Assembly (NCBI GenBank): GCA_030340625.1
Contig: JAOPHQ010004263.1
Coordinates: 62,001-126,000, forward strand
DNA: 64,000 nucleotides
From: Merluccius polli
Lineage: Eukaryota > Chordata > Actinopteri > Gadiformes > Merlucciidae
Direction of reading: 5' to 3'
This document shows positions 35,551 through 47,196 of this stretch, one piece after another. The position numbers and the translations under genes are program-made. Numbering within the stretch: position 1 is the stretch's first letter; every line of letters begins with the position of its first letter. The notes beneath the pieces are model-generated. The model searched no databases. It had not been told where the DNA came from and saw nothing but the letters and a program-made list of their open reading frames with translations.

Positions 35551-36024
35551 GATCTGTTGCTACTGGTCGCACTGGCTCATTATAATACAGGCTTGGGTAA
35601 ACCCCTCCCTTATAATAATAATAATAATAATAATAACAACTAGAAAATTCCCTCTGGGGAAATTCTGAAAGGGCCACGGGAGTGTGTACATTATGATGAG
35701 ATTCTTCAGAGATTTCAAACAATTAATACTAGTAACATTATGATATTATATACAAGGAGCACACCTACAACAAACGTTCCTTTTTTAAGTATTTATTTAT
35801 ACAGCAACCTATGCCCTTTCAACCTCAAATATTATGTGGGAGACAAAGATACAAAAAAAATGATGTAAAGGGTTGCAGGCAGAGTAGAGTTAAGCGAGAG
35901 GGCAGTGATGATCTTCCATGTTGTCTGCAAATACACACACACGCAAAACAAATATCTGTAAGACACCAACATGAATCAAGTCAAAGTAATCAAGATACTG
36001 TACAGTTTTATGGAGGACTAAAAG

Positions 36025-36327
36025 TAGTGTAGTAGTGTATTGATGTAGTTGTTGTGTCTCTCTCTCTCTCTCTCTCGCTCTCTCTCACCCCAACTGGTCA
36101 AGGCAGATGACCACCCACCTAGAGCCGAAGGGTCTGTCCGAGGTTTCTGCCTTTTAACAGGCAGTTTTTCCTTGCCCCCGTCGCCAAGTCCTTGCTCATG
36201 GTGGTACTGTTGGGTCTCTGTAAATGTTATAAGGAGTTCGGTGTAGACCTGCTCCATTTGAAAAGTGCCCTGAGATAACTTCTGTTATGAATTGGCGCTA
36301 TACAAATAAAATTGAATTGAATTGAAT
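36025..36327 (+). mobile_element. SINE-like retroposon with L2 tail
   Basis: It interrupts the left arm of the MITE, with duplication taaaag (36019-36024, 36328-36333). It has a (TC)n block, the phrase cagtttttccttgccc, and the tail ggcgctatacaaataaaatt followed by gaatt repeats, which is the 3' tail of fish L2-like LINEs. Confidence 0.75.
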
Positions 36328-36427
36328 TAAAAGTGCCAAAATTAAATAAATAAATACACCATTAAATAATTACTTAAATGTGTCATTAATTAATTAAAAT
36401 TGGAATTAAATACTTAAATGTCATTAA

Positions 36428-37563
36428 CTCATTGGCTGCCAGCCATTTTCAGTGCAGAGAGCCCCATACTGCCAAGCGTTTTACAGCATTTTGACTGATT
36501 TCCTAAGACCCACTTAACAGTGAGTTCTATGACTATGTAAACACTGAAACTATCAAAAGAAAGAGTAGACTCTCTTCTTTAATCAGGAACAAACCGTTTG
36601 TTTCTACCTTTTTCCGTTCTTTAGTAATCGGCAGTAGAACATACGTTGGTTTCACCAAAAACACCTGTTTTTGACCAAAAATGGAGAAAACAAGCTTTTT
36701 GTGAAAAGAAACTTTTTTTGCTTTAGTGACACCTTTAACATCTGAAAAGTGGTTTCCCTCCATAAAACAGAACGTGCGTGCGTGCGTGCGTGTGTGTGTG
36801 TGTGTGTGTGTATGCTTGTTTCCACCCCTACACAAAATAGTTCAGCTTAGTGTGGTAAACTGTAAAACACTCTCCTGCGTGCAAGGGGACACAACAGGAC
36901 TGACACCACATTTTGGTCTCGCTGCGCACCCCGGCGAGCACTTGAGTCTACAGCGTCCACTCGCAGAGCAGAGTCTACAGCGTCCGCAGTCTACTGTGAA
37001 ACAATTCACTCCAAAAAGGGTTATGGTTATGGTTAGGGTTAGCGTAATCTATCACCGTGACCGGGTTATTATTGGAGTGAATGGACGCTGTAGACTCTGC
37101 TCGTCTCTTACCACCGCGAACGGGTTTATGAGAACCCAGATCGTTTCACACAGACGCGGGAGGGTTTTGCGTCAGTATCAGACGTCTAGCGGCGTGACAA
37201 ATCGTCGGTATATTACGAGTTGGGACGAGTTGGGATTATCGTTGCAAACAACTGCGACACATACTCTGTTCGAGTGTTAGCTGTCTAAAGTTTCTCTTAC
37301 GTTTCGCTGGCGCCATATTCACTTTCTTCACCCATTAGGCTACTGTTTACTCATCTCTCCCATCCTATTTGGCACGGGGCCCACCTAGTGGGTCAGTTCA
37401 GTAGTACATACTATGTTTACAAGCCTGATTTTTTGTGACAAGGTCCTCTAGATCGCTCCCCAGTCAGCCCCGTTGAAAAACATAATTGACGTCTATAGAC
37501 GTCATTGGCAGTCAACGGTTGTATTTAAATTGACGTCTATAGACGTCATTGGCAGCCAATGAG
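36428..37563. mobile_element. piggyBac-like non-autonomous element, copy 2
   Basis: Flanked by TTAA (36424-36427, 37564-37567), in the same orientation as 5095-6444 and almost identical over the shared parts. It differs by lacking the AT-rich block and most of the GT repeat, and by an extra terminal unit: attgacgtctatagacgtca occurs twice at the right end. Confidence 0.82.
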
Positions 37564-37917
37564 TTAATTCATTAAAATACCAATTAATTTTATGTAAAAA
37601 CAACAACATATATAATCATTTCACTATTTAATTATTTAATTTGCCTTGACTTGATGCGCAGGGTAACCAGGCAATCAGGATCCGCCTACCAACACTGATG
37701 GGCGAGTTTGACAATTCATGAAGCACTGCAACACAGCATCATGAAATGTAAATCATGAAATGTAAATGTAAATTAATTAAATATTGAAATGATTATACAT
37801 GTTTGGTTTTTTTTACATTAATCGTTATTTTAATTATTTAATGGTGTATTTATTTATTTAATTTTGGCACTTTTAGTCCTCCATAGAGTTTTGTACTCAT
37901 GGGTAAATTTCTCTTAC

Positions 37918-37983
37918 TTTTCTTCTGCTGACTTGCTGTCTTGATATTTGGTCCTCGTCTTCCAAGATCTGTTGTCATCCTCC
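37918..37983 (-). other. exon-like unit 1 of a tandem pair
   Basis: On the minus strand tatttttag-type acceptor (aatattttag) precedes GGAGGATGAC and GAAAA|gtaagag follows; 66 bases open as EDDNRSWKTRTKYQDSKSAE. The surrounding 190 bases are repeated at 38105-38175. The gene it may belong to is unknown. Confidence 0.4.
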
Positions 37984-38104
37984 CTAAAATATTTAACACA
38001 TTGTTCAGTAACAGTTATCAAAGTGTTATTATTCACAGAGATACACAGACACAACCTACATTGACCATTGTCATGAAATCAATGCACGGGTAAATGTCTC
38101 TTAC

Positions 38105-38175
38105 TTGTCTGTTGGGTTGCTGTCTTTAGCTGTGGTCCTCTGGAGGTCTTCTTCCTGGATCTGTGGTCATCCTCC
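38105..38175 (-). other. exon-like unit 2 of a tandem pair
   Basis: Same layout: acceptor aatattttag, 71 bases beginning GGAGGATGAC, donor ACAA|gtaagag. One frame reads EDDHRSRKKTSRGPQLKTAT. Conservation of both splice signals and an open frame in two diverged copies suggests a duplicated exon, but no host gene is recognised. Confidence 0.4.
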
Positions 38176-38346
38176 CTAAAATATTTAAGATATTGTTCAG
38201 TTACAGTACGCATTTATTCACAAAGGTGCAGACACAACCTACTTTGACCATTGACAGGAAATCAACGACAACCGCCAACACTGATCACTGCATGAGCAGC
38301 TTCAAAGTATAAATACGAACGCAGCTCAAGCCGATCTGCTGCCTAA

Positions 38347-39032
38347 GGCTACATCCACACTACTACGTTTTCAGTTTTATAGGTTTTTTTAAAACGAAAA
38401 TGATCTCCGTCCACACTAGCGTTTTAGCACCGTATCAGAAAGAATCTCCGTCCATACTACCACGCCTGAAAATGCATGGTCATGTGATATGTGCCTTTTC
38501 AGAGGCGGCGACGCTGTGAAATAGGACACTGGCGTGAAGTGTAGCGGGGCGGCGCGTCGATGAGCAACGGCGGGCAACTGACGCCGCCGGTGTGGGGATT
38601 GTACATAGAAAATAATAGGGGCGGCTGTTTTGATGCGCGCCGTTCGGCGGCGGTGTGTTTTGGACTTAAGGCGTTGAAGGCGGCGGAAAACATAGATTGG
38701 GAGTCATCGCAAAGCAAATACGGCGACATATTGGAGCGGTACCAAGAGCATTATCCATCGCCGGAGCAAGCCATGGCAATGGGAAAGGAGTACCCACACA
38801 AGAAGGATGAAATGACATATGTATGACTGATAAGACCCAATCAGGAAGCAAACGTGGGTGTCTGCTTCATCGGCTCCGTATCCGCCCGTCCACATAGTCC
38901 AGACTGAAACGCAACCCCAGAGTTTTCAAACTAAGACTGGGTCAGCAGTGTTTTCAATAACCTCTGTTTTAGGGGTTGTTGTGGCAGAAGTTATGCGGTT
39001 TAAAACAAAAACGTAGTAGTGTGGATGTAGCC
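38347..39032. mobile_element. PIF/Harbinger-type MITE
   Basis: Ends GGCTACATCCACACTACTAC continuing GTTTT, perfect inverted repeats of 25 bases, flanked by TAA on both sides (38344-38346, 39033-39035), the TWA-type duplication of PIF/Harbinger. Confidence 0.8.
38560..38826 (+). pseudogene. MADF/Myb-like gene fragment inside the MITE
   Basis: An open frame ends with ENIDWESSQSKYGDILERYQ and PSPEQAMAMGKEYPHKKDEM, wording that I associate with MADF/Myb-like proteins of Harbinger elements. The frame stops before the rest of the domain, so this is a captured or residual piece. The first 40 codons look like unrelated filler. Confidence 0.5.
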
Positions 39033-39040
39033 TAAGCACG

Positions 39041-39107
39041 GCGACCAAGCTTTGATAAATACAGCATGTCCTCCAGTGTTTCAGCCGGGTCGATATACTG
39101 CGGGGCT
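39041..39107 (-). other. exon-like segment of unknown gene
   Basis: The minus strand shows a polypyrimidine run and acceptor cccaatag, then an open stretch reading PQYIDPAETLEDMLYLSKLG, ended by TAG at the MITE target site. It may be part of the same unknown transcription unit as the exon-like units to the left. The family is not recognised. Confidence 0.3.
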
Positions 39108-39224
39108 ATTGGGAAGAAAAAAAAAACGTGTGTGTGTGTCATGGACGTCGCTAGCAATTGAAATGATCCGGGGCTGTAGCCCAGAACAGGGTTGGACTGG
39201 GAACAAAATTCGGCCCTGGCAATT

Positions 39225-39450
39225 TTCTCCTGGACCAGCCCACCACTGGACCGACGACACCCCTCCACCCCCCCCCGGGCCGACGACCGACGGGGGGTGG
39301 GGTGCGCGATCGTAACACACCCCGGACCGACGACCGACGGGGGGTGGGGGGGGCCGCGATCGTAACACACCCCGGACCGACGACCGATGGGTGTCCCGTG
39401 TACCGTCGCCATGTTAAATCACTGTTTTCCCATGTACCGCCGCCATGTTA
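39225..39450. repeat. GC-rich minisatellites
   Basis: About three units of ggaccgacgaccgacggggg followed by tgggg and cgcgatcgtaacacaccc, then two 41-base units containing cgccatgttaaatcactgtt. No coding value. Confidence 0.8.
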
Positions 39451-39592
39451 AATCACTGTTTTCTTAAATGGAGTCGGGCCGTGTATATGTTTCAGATGAT
39501 TATAGCCAAAACACGACAGAGTAACAAAGTCAAACTTAATCTCACTGTGTACAACTGATGTGTTGTAAAGACGAAGCATATTTCTTACCTCT

Positions 39593-39790
39593 GATGCGAT
39601 CAACGGGGAAGAGCAGATCGGCAGTGACCAATAGGAGTCCTCTTGTATCCACCGTCCAATCAGACGAGGGATATCTGTAGGGTTTGCCTGACGACAGCCC
39701 GAGAAAATTCGCGCCAGTGAAAATGACCAATAGGAGTCCTCTTGTCAATAGATGACGTCATCAACCGTCATTAGATGGAGCGCACGCGAT
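39593..39790 (-). promoter_or_regulatory. promoter-like patch with CRE and CCAAT boxes
   Basis: The patch contains a full palindromic CRE (tgacgtca, 39753-39760), three CCAAT boxes (ccaatagg twice, ccaatcag), and a duplicated phrase gaccaataggagtcctcttg. On the minus strand a donor (CATCAGAG|gtaagaaat) follows at about 39589. Together they resemble a first exon and proximal promoter of a minus-strand gene. No transcript evidence is available. Confidence 0.35.
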
Positions 39791-40600
39791 GGCGATAGGC
39801 CCCCCCCAGGCTGAGGCAGACAAACGTTGAGAAAGAGCGATTTTATGCCTCAGCACTGGTCTCACATTTGGGCTTATTCTGACAAAGCAGTAGCTCCTAT
39901 CAGAAAAAAAAACAGACCATCATCGCTGTAGTCTTGTATTGGAGTCAATGAGGAGCAGAGACAGACTGGCCGCACTTAGAGGCTGCTAATTCAAATTCTG
40001 TAAGTCTCTGATTTTTTGAGCACATTGTGAGAGACAGAACAACTTTCTCTACAAATTTGGAAAAAATCATGTGTGTAGATTGTAAATTGTGGCCAGGAGT
40101 AGTGTGGAAAGAGAACAAATCTGGATTTATTTTGGGCTCTCTCCCACTGACCGATGATTTCATGCACTCTGACACGAACATTCCTCACAATACACACCGA
40201 TTATAATCTCATAATTTCTCCAAAAATGATCATGGTCATTGATCAGTGATTGATTAAAAACTATATGACCTATCAAAACGTGGAATAATACACCACATAC
40301 ACAAGACTTTACCTCCTCCCATTCATTCTCTATGGGAATTTTTTTGCAGTTTTTCATATTATTATAGCACACCGATCCCAATGAAGACGCACGTTTTGAT
40401 ATATAATTTGTCCTACAACTCTTCGAGTTGTAGGACTAGTAGCAAATCGAAATTCATCCGGAAGAGGAATAATAAGAAGAAAAAATCCACAGTATAACAG
40501 TAGTGCTCGGTGCACTTGCCCCGTGGCCCTAATAATACATTTTAAATTAGGTGTTTAATTAGTACGCCTACATAAAAAACACTGCAGTTACTGTAGACTA
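39791..40600. other. no gene recognised
   Basis: AT-rich sequence without convincing frames. A perfect palindrome cctacaactcttcgagttgt (continuing agg) is at about 40412-40434, followed by a phrase (tgcacttgccccgtggccct) that looks repetitive. Confidence 0.6.
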
Positions 40601-40602
40601 TA

Positions 40603-41822
40603 CACTCACCGGCCACTTTATTAGGTACACCTTGCTAGTACCGGGTTGGACCCCCTTTTGCCTTCAGAACTGCCTTAATCCTTCGTGGCACAGATTCAAC
40701 AAGGTACTGGAAACATTCCTCAGAGAGTTTGGTCCATATTGACATGATAGCATCACGCAGTTGCTGCAGATTTGTCGGCTGCACATCCATGATGCGAATC
40801 TCCCGTTCCACCACATCCCAAAGGTGCTCTATTGGATTGAGATCTGGTGACTGTGGAGGCCATTTGAGTACAGTGAACTCATTGTCATGTTCAAGAAACC
40901 AGTCTGAGATGATTCGCGCTTTATGACATGGCGCGTTATCCTGCTGGAAGTAGCCATCAGAAGATGGGTACACTGTGGTCATAAAGGGATGGACATGGTC
41001 AGCAACAATACTCAGGTAGTCTGTGGCTTTGACACGATGCTCAATTGGTACTAATAAGCCCAAAGTGTGCCAGGAAAATATCCCCCACACCATTACACCA
41101 CCACCACCAGCCTGAACCGTTGATACAAGGCAGGATGGATCCATGCTTTCATGTTGTTGACGCCAAATTCTGACCCTACCATCCGAATGTCGCAGCAGAA
41201 ATCGAGACTCATCAGACCAGGCAACGTTTTTCCAATCTTCGATTGTCCAATTTTGGTGAGCCTGTGCGAATTGTAGCCTCAGTTTCCTGTTCTTAGCTGA
41301 CAGGAGTGGCACCCGGTGTGGTCTTCTGCTGCTGTAGCCCATCCGCCTCAAGGTTCGACGTGTTGTGCGTTCAGAGATGCTCTTCTGCATACCTCTGTTG
41401 TAACGAGTGGTTATTTGAGTTACAGTTGCCTTTCTATCAGCTCGAACCAGTCTGGCCATTCTCCTCTGACCTCTAGCATCAACAAGGCATTTGCGCCCAC
41501 AGAACTGCCGCTCACTGGATATTTTCTCTTTTTCGGACCATTCTCTGTAAACCCTAGAGATGGTTGTGCGTGAAAATCCCAGTAGATCAGCAGTCTCTGA
41601 AATACTCAGACCAGCCCGTCTGGCACCAACAACCATGCCACGTTCAAAGTCACTTAAATCACCTTTCTTCCCCATTCTGATGCTCGGTTTGAACTGCAGC
41701 AGATCGTCCTGACCATGTCTACATGCCTAAATGCATTGAGTTGCTGCCATGTGATTGGCTGATTAGAAATTTGCGTTAACGAGCAGTTGGACAGGTGTAC
41801 CTAATAAAGTGGCCGGTGAGTG
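40603..41822 (-). mobile_element. complete Tc1-type DNA transposon
   Basis: 1220 bases with inverted ends CACTCACCGGCCACTTTATT and ten further matching bases on both sides, flanked by TATA (TA target duplication). It carries one intact transposase gene. Such elements move by cut and paste into TA sites. Confidence 0.95.
40635..41675 (-). CDS. Tc1-type transposase, intact
   Basis: 346 uninterrupted codons from the ATG at 41675, the normal Tc1 length. An N-terminal paired-like helix-turn-helix (LSDFERGMVVGARRAGLSIS; LLGFSRTTISRVYREW) is followed by a second helix-turn-helix with a basic stretch (ERTTRRTLRRMGYSSRRPHR) and the catalytic domain with the DD34E triad in context: VAWSDESRFLL, YFQQDNAPCHKA, SPDLNPIEHLWDVVE. 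No stop, frameshift or missing catalytic residue is seen. It fills most of the element, stopping 32 bases from the left end. Confidence 0.97.
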   Translation of the reverse strand: MGKKGDLSDFERGMVVGARRAGLSISETADLLGFSRTTISRVYREWSEKEKISSERQFCGRKCLVDARGQRRMARLVRADRKATVTQITTRYNRGMQKSISERTTRRTLRRMGYSSRRPHRVPLLSAKNRKLRLQFAQAHQNWTIEDWKNVAWSDESRFLLRHSDGRVRIWRQQHESMDPSCLVSTVQAGGGGVMVWGIFSWHTLGLLVPIEHRVKATDYLSIVADHVHPFMTTVYPSSDGYFQQDNAPCHKARIISDWFLEHDNEFTVLKWPPQSPDLNPIEHLWDVVEREIRIMDVQPTNLQQLRDAIMSIWTKLSEECFQYLVESVPRRIKAVLKAKGGPTRY

Positions 41823-41955
41823 TATATTCACATCTTATAAATTCATGTTGTTATCCTAAGTGCTACATTATAATCAATGACGTTCATATTTATTGGGGAA
41901 AGAAAAAAACATTTACAAGGAACATGTTGATTAAAAGTAAAAGCTGTTTTATTCC

Positions 41956-42165
41956 ATCCGCACTTCCAGACCGTCACCGGGGCTTCAGAGTAATGTGTCC
42001 GATGAGAGTAGCCCTCTCCCGGACACACACGCTAGCTTTTACCGCTGGTTTTTGTTTTTTTATCCGCACTTCCAGACCGTCACCGGGGCTTCAGAGTAAT
42101 GTGTCCGAGGAGAGTAACCCTCTCCCGGACACACAAGCTAGCTTTTACCGCTGTTTTATTTTCAA
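41956..42165. repeat. 106-bp tandem duplication
   Basis: Two direct copies starting atccgcacttccagaccgtc, 106 bases apart, differing at a few positions. Bases 42166-42640 beyond hold AT-rich sequence with atcgcaatcgcaatatt, probably hAT-derived. Confidence 0.85.
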
Positions 42166-42644
42166 CTTTCAGCTTTATTTTTTTTATATTTATATCTGAC
42201 TGTATATTTTATTCATTTATTTATAGACTGTCCTGTTAAGTTCAGACAGTGTTTAAGAAGTGCAGTCCATGTTTACATATGTTTCATGAAACGTGAAAAG
42301 TTAGACATGTTGAAGAGGTAAAGCCACAGATTTGTTTGCTTTATTGTTGTAATCTGTGCTTTAAATAAATCTGATATTGTTTATTATGAAACAGATTGAT
42401 TTATTGCTTGTGTTCGTTGAAAAATACATGAGAAGAGGACCTTGAAAAAATAATCTCATATTAAATCGCAATCGCAATATTGAGGGGAAAAAATCGCAAT
42501 TAGATAATAAAATAGAAGCTAAAGGAAACCACCTCTGAACTGTATTGATTAGACAATTGTCTAGCTGAATTAATATGAGTATAAATGTCCTCAAATTGAA
42601 TCAAATGTGTACTACTATAGTAGATGTTGTCGTGTTGACTGGAC

Positions 42645-42647
<3 letters not shown>

Positions 42648-42692
<45 letters not shown>
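42648..42692. repeat. (GT)n microsatellite
   Basis: About 21 GT units immediately before the hAT transposase region. Confidence 0.97.
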
Positions 42693-42695
<3 letters not shown>

Positions 42696-43289
42696 AAAAA
42701 ATCACAACTTGACACCCCCCCTTTATTCACCCTCACAGATACAGAAGACGTCTAATGACAAAGATGACCATGGGCCAAGTGGAAATAAAGTTAGTGCTGC
42801 TAGTGCAACCCAGCAGCAGGCCATCTCTACAGCTTTCCTAAGTTCTTCAAAGTACAAAACTGAATCGAAGGAACAACAGACCAAGGAGCAGGCCATAGCT
42901 AGATGGATTGGACGCATAGGTTTACCACTCACAACAATTGAAGACGAGGACTTTGTGCAAATGATGAAGATATAGGAGACTAACAGTTCCAAAGAAAACT
43001 AAAATGAGCAATTTGATTGAAACACAGTATGAACATGAAAGAAAAAAATTCAAAGAGAGACTGGCTGCTGCCTGGGGAGTATCCATTGGTCTTGACTTGT
43101 GGACAAAAAAAGGACTGACAGTCTCATTTCTTGCTATAAGCGCATGCTACTTTTGTGTTGAACAAGGTAAACCTGCACACATATTGTTGGCCCTTGAACA
43201 AGTAGCCCACCCACACACTGCACAGTCTATTAAGGCATGTGTGGACAAAATGTATGCAAGAGTGGGCTATACCAAAGGAGAAGAAAAAC

Positions 43290-45926
43290 ACCTACACTGT
43301 TCAGTGGTATTTGCCAAATCTATCCCCAAACAGTTTGATCTCTTGGTCATTCAGATCAGGATATCAAACAATTTCTCCATTACTGTAGCCGGCTGTTATC
43401 GCCCTCCCTCAGCCCCTGCATGTACTCTTGAGGCCCTTAGTAGAGCACTGGCGCCTTTCACTAGGTCTGAGCTTGTCCTGCTTGGTGATCTCAATTGGGA
43501 CATGCTTAGGCCTCCTGAGAAAGTCACACAGCAGTTAGACTCCCTTAATCTCCACCAATTCATCACCCACCCAACCAGGCTCAACTCAAACTGTCCGGAT
43601 AAGGCTACCTTGCTAGATGTAATTATTACGAACACTCCCCACATGTATCAATTTGGTGTGTTCTGCAGCGACCTCAGTGACCACTGTTTTATCGCATGCA
43701 TTCGCAAAAACATCTCCTCCAAACAGCCTATTATCATCAGCAATAAGCGCTCGCTAAAGCACTTTAACACCCAAGCTTTCCTCCATGACCTGTCCAACAT
43801 TAACTGGCACAGAGTCAGGCTGGTTCCCTCTGTGAATGATGCGTGGTCTCTGTTCAAAGATCAGTTTAGTGCTGTGATCAATAAGCATGCCCCCCTCAAG
43901 AAACAACGGTTAAAAAATCGTCACAGCCCCTGGTTCACACAAGAGCTCACATCTCTTCTCAAACATAAAAATGCTGCATGGAGAAAAGCCCGTCAATCAA
44001 AATCTCCCACAGACTACCTTAAATTCCGGCAGCTCCGTAATAAGGCTACACAAGCCGTACGCCAGGCCAAATCTGGTTACTTCAAGGCTCAATTTACACA
44101 GTGTAGCTCCGATCCCAATGTTTTCTGGAAAACAGTGAGAAAACTTCAGAACAAGCCCTCAGCCATGCCCGTTTCACTCAAAGTGAACGATCTTGTCATC
44201 TCAGATAAGACCAATGGCAGATTCTTTCAACAGCCATTTCATAAAATCTGGCTTTGTATTGGAGAATACACTGTCCAAAGGCCCTACTACACCACCACTC
44301 ACAGCCCATAGTCCTCCCTTTCCCCCCAACCTCCATCCTCCCACACACAGTTTCTCCCTCCGGCCCCTTACAGAGGGGGAGGTTTTAAAGGAACTGTCTG
44401 CCCTTGACCCCAAAAAATCAGCTGGGTCTGATGACCTTCCCGCATTTTTTATTAAAACTGCAGCTCCCATCATTGCAGCACCCATAACTGAACTCTTCAA
44501 TCTCTCACTCCATACGGCTGAAATACCTTCAGCCTGGAAAGACGCCATTGTCCTCCCACTGTTTAAGGGTGGTGAGCAGTCCGACCCAAATAGCTACAGA
44601 CCTATTTCCATCCTGTCTTGTGTGTCCAAGGTATTTGAGAAGCTTGTGAACAATCAGCTCACATTTTATCTTAATACTTTTGGTATACTTTCTGGCGTAC
44701 AGTCTGGTTTCCGTGCCGGGTATGGATGCACAACAGCCACTTTAAAGGTGTTAAATGACATTACCTCCACTTTAGACACCAAACAACACTGTGCTGCCAT
44801 TTTCATTGACCTTGCCAAAGCCTTTGATAGCGTTGACCATTCCATCCTCATTAGCAGGCTGAGCAGTATTGGGGTCACAGGTCACTCACTGGCTTGGTTC
44901 TCTCACTATCTCTCTCACTGGGTGCAACGCGTACTGTTTGATAATTCACTCTCTCACCCCCCCCTTGTCACCAAGGGAGTCCCTCAAGGCTCTATACTTG
45001 GCCCTTCACTATTCTCCATCTACATCAATAACATTCCCCTAGCTGCTGGCAATTCATTCACTCATTCACCTTTATGCCGATGACACAATCCTATATGCCT
45101 CTGGTCCATCTCCCTCCTCTGTCCAATCCACGCTCCAGGATAGCTTTCTCCAGGTACAATATGCCTTCTCACAACTGAAACTGTCACTCAATACATCTAA
45201 GACAAAGCCATGTGGTTTCAGCGGAAGGGTGTTCCCTCTCCATCTCCATTAAACATTTCCACTTGTGAGGGGGCAATCCTGGAGCAAGTTTCCATTTACA
45301 AATACTTGGGCATCTGGTTAGACACTACTCTATGCTTTTCACATCACATCTCCCGGTTACAGTCTAAGGTGCGGGCCAAACTCGGTTTCCTTTATCGCCA
45401 TCGCCACGCCTTCACTCCCTCTTCTAAACTCACGCTTATCAAAATGACTATTCTTCCCACACTTGACTTTGGTGATACTATCTATAGAACTGCATGTAAG
45501 GGCACTCTCGCCAAACTGGACACACTCTATCACTCTGCTATCCGTTTTGCTACAAATGCCCCCCTCAACACCCACCACTGCAGTCTTTACTCTATGGTAA
45601 ATTGGCCATCACTTCACTCTCGTCGTTATTTTCACTGGCTCACTCTCATCTATAAAACCCTCCTTAAACGGTCACCGCCCTACCTGTCCCGCCTGCTGCA
45701 TCGACTACCCATCACATATAACACCCGGTCCTCTCGCCACATCCTGCTAATAACCCCTAAAACCAGATCCATACTCGGTCTTGCATCATTCCAGTCAGCT
45801 GCTGCCGTTGACTGGAATGCACTACAAAAACGCCTCAAACTGGTCAAATTAATTTCCATCTCAGCCTTCAAAGACACCATCTCACACCTTCTCACAGATT
45901 CCTGCAACTGCTTCCCCTCCATCTAA
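43290..45926 (+). pseudogene. LINE endonuclease-RT frame, two frameshifts
   Basis: The protein spans three frames: endonuclease and linker to about 44230, RT fingers and palm 44193-45083, then the catalytic YADD box and C-terminal domain to 45926. The frameshift near 45070 falls directly before YADD, so the copy cannot make an active polymerase. Residue wording otherwise is well preserved, implying a fairly young copy. Confidence 0.88.
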
Positions 45927-46290
45927 CCCTCCTCTCAATCAAATGTTTTTCTTTTATGTTTTTTTTGTTTTGTTTTTGTTTTCATAATTGTTAATTTGGT
46001 AAAAGTTTATTCTTGCTATTCTGCGCTGTTTATGTAATCCTGTTTATTGCTCGTGCCTGTATGTCTGAGAAGCTTTATGTTAACCCTTTGCTGTCTTTTT
46101 GTATGTCTGTACAGCTGTGTTTGTGTGCTGTTGCTTCTCTAACCTATCCTTTCTCACTGCCCCTTTCCCCTTCTCTTCCAAGAAGCTTGTGCTTCTTGTC
46201 AGGCCATCACTGTAAATAAGAACTTGTTCTTAATGATCTGCCTGGTTAAATAAAGGTAAAATAAAAACAATTTAAAAAAAATAAAAAAAT
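43290..46290 (+). mobile_element. L2/CR1/Rex-like LINE inserted in the hAT transposase
   Basis: A 5'-truncated non-LTR element: endonuclease part (SVAGCYRPPS-like SITVAGCYRPPSAPACTLEA; LVLLGDLNWDML; SDHCFIACIRKN), RT with SYRPISILSCVSKVFEKLVN, QSGFRAGYGCTTATLKVLND, FIDLAKAFDSVDHSILISRL, GVPQGSILGPSLFSIYINNI and, after a shift, LYADDTILYA. A C-terminal region follows to the stop at 45926 and a 3' UTR ending cctggttaaataaaggtaaa with an A-rich tail. The left junction is only approximate. Confidence 0.9.
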
Positions 46291-46407
46291 ATCTGAAACT
46301 CTGAAATTGATGACCAGCGGTGAGCCATGTTTAGTTTATTCTTTTACATGACAGGCAATTATCACATGAATGCTTTTCTCCCTGCCACACACTACATATA
46401 CAATATA

Positions 46408-46436
46408 TACAGACACACACCAGCCACTTTATTAGG
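46408..46436. repeat. Tc1-end-like relic
   Basis: cacaccagccactttattag (continuing g) resembles the terminus of the Tc1 element at 40603. Only one end is present and the similarity may be chance. Confidence 0.25.
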
Positions 46437-47152
46437 TTTAGACTTATTTGGTTGTCTTTTCTTCTTGTTATTAGGTACCATCATGTCGACATGGAAATGG
46501 ACCAGAAACTGTGTGTGGTGCATACCATACAACTTGTGATTCCACGTTGCAGAAAGAGACAACTGTCAAAAGAGTCCTCGATAAAACAAGGTCTGTGGTG
46601 AAGCTCTTTCGCAAGTCCTCAGTTGCAACACAGAGGTTATTGGACCAGTGTGGTCTTATTGTTGTAAATGACTGCCCCACACGCTGGTCAAGCACATTCA
46701 ACATGGTCACAAGACTCCTCACAGTCAAAGATGCAGTATGTCAAATCGCAAATGACATGGGATGGGACAGTTTGCTTACTAGTGAGTGGCAAAAGCTTTC
46801 ATCAGTGCATGACCTACTGCTGCCTTTTGCGGAACACACTAAAACTCTCCAGAGTGACACCACATCTATGTCCCTAGTGGTTCCTGCCCTTTTTGATCTG
46901 CTGAGCCACCTAAATGACTTTGCAGAGAACACTCGGTACAGAGACCTCGCCGCTCTTGAAAATGAGATCAAATCTGAACCAGCGTTTTGCTTGCATCTTG
47001 GATTCAACCGATGAAAAATTCTCACCACTTGCAGCAGCTGCCTGCTTTGTCAACCCAACTGTCTGTGAAATCCTTGTTAATGTTGATGTCGCTGATGGAA
47101 ATATCCAGTAACTGCTGAAACAGGCAGAAGACTATGTGGTCAAATGCACTTT

Positions 47153-47154
<2 letters not shown>

Positions 47155-47194
<40 letters not shown>
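47155..47194. repeat. (CA)n microsatellite in the hAT transposase
   Basis: About 19 CA units within the coding remnant. Bases 47641-47941 after the gene contain an aataaa signal (about 47816) and no other gene. Confidence 0.95.

Positions 47195-47196
<2 letters not shown>

Larger units (their letters stand above)
36011..37883. mobile_element. Tc1/mariner-type MITE holding two insertions
   Basis: Ends TGGAGGACTAAAAG (left) and CTTTTAGTCCTCCA (right), flanked by TA. After subtracting the SINE-like insert in the left arm the inverted repeat is over 50 bases (continuing tgccaaaattaaataaataa). Nested in it are the retroposon 36025-36327 and the piggyBac-like copy 36428-37563. Confidence 0.8.
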
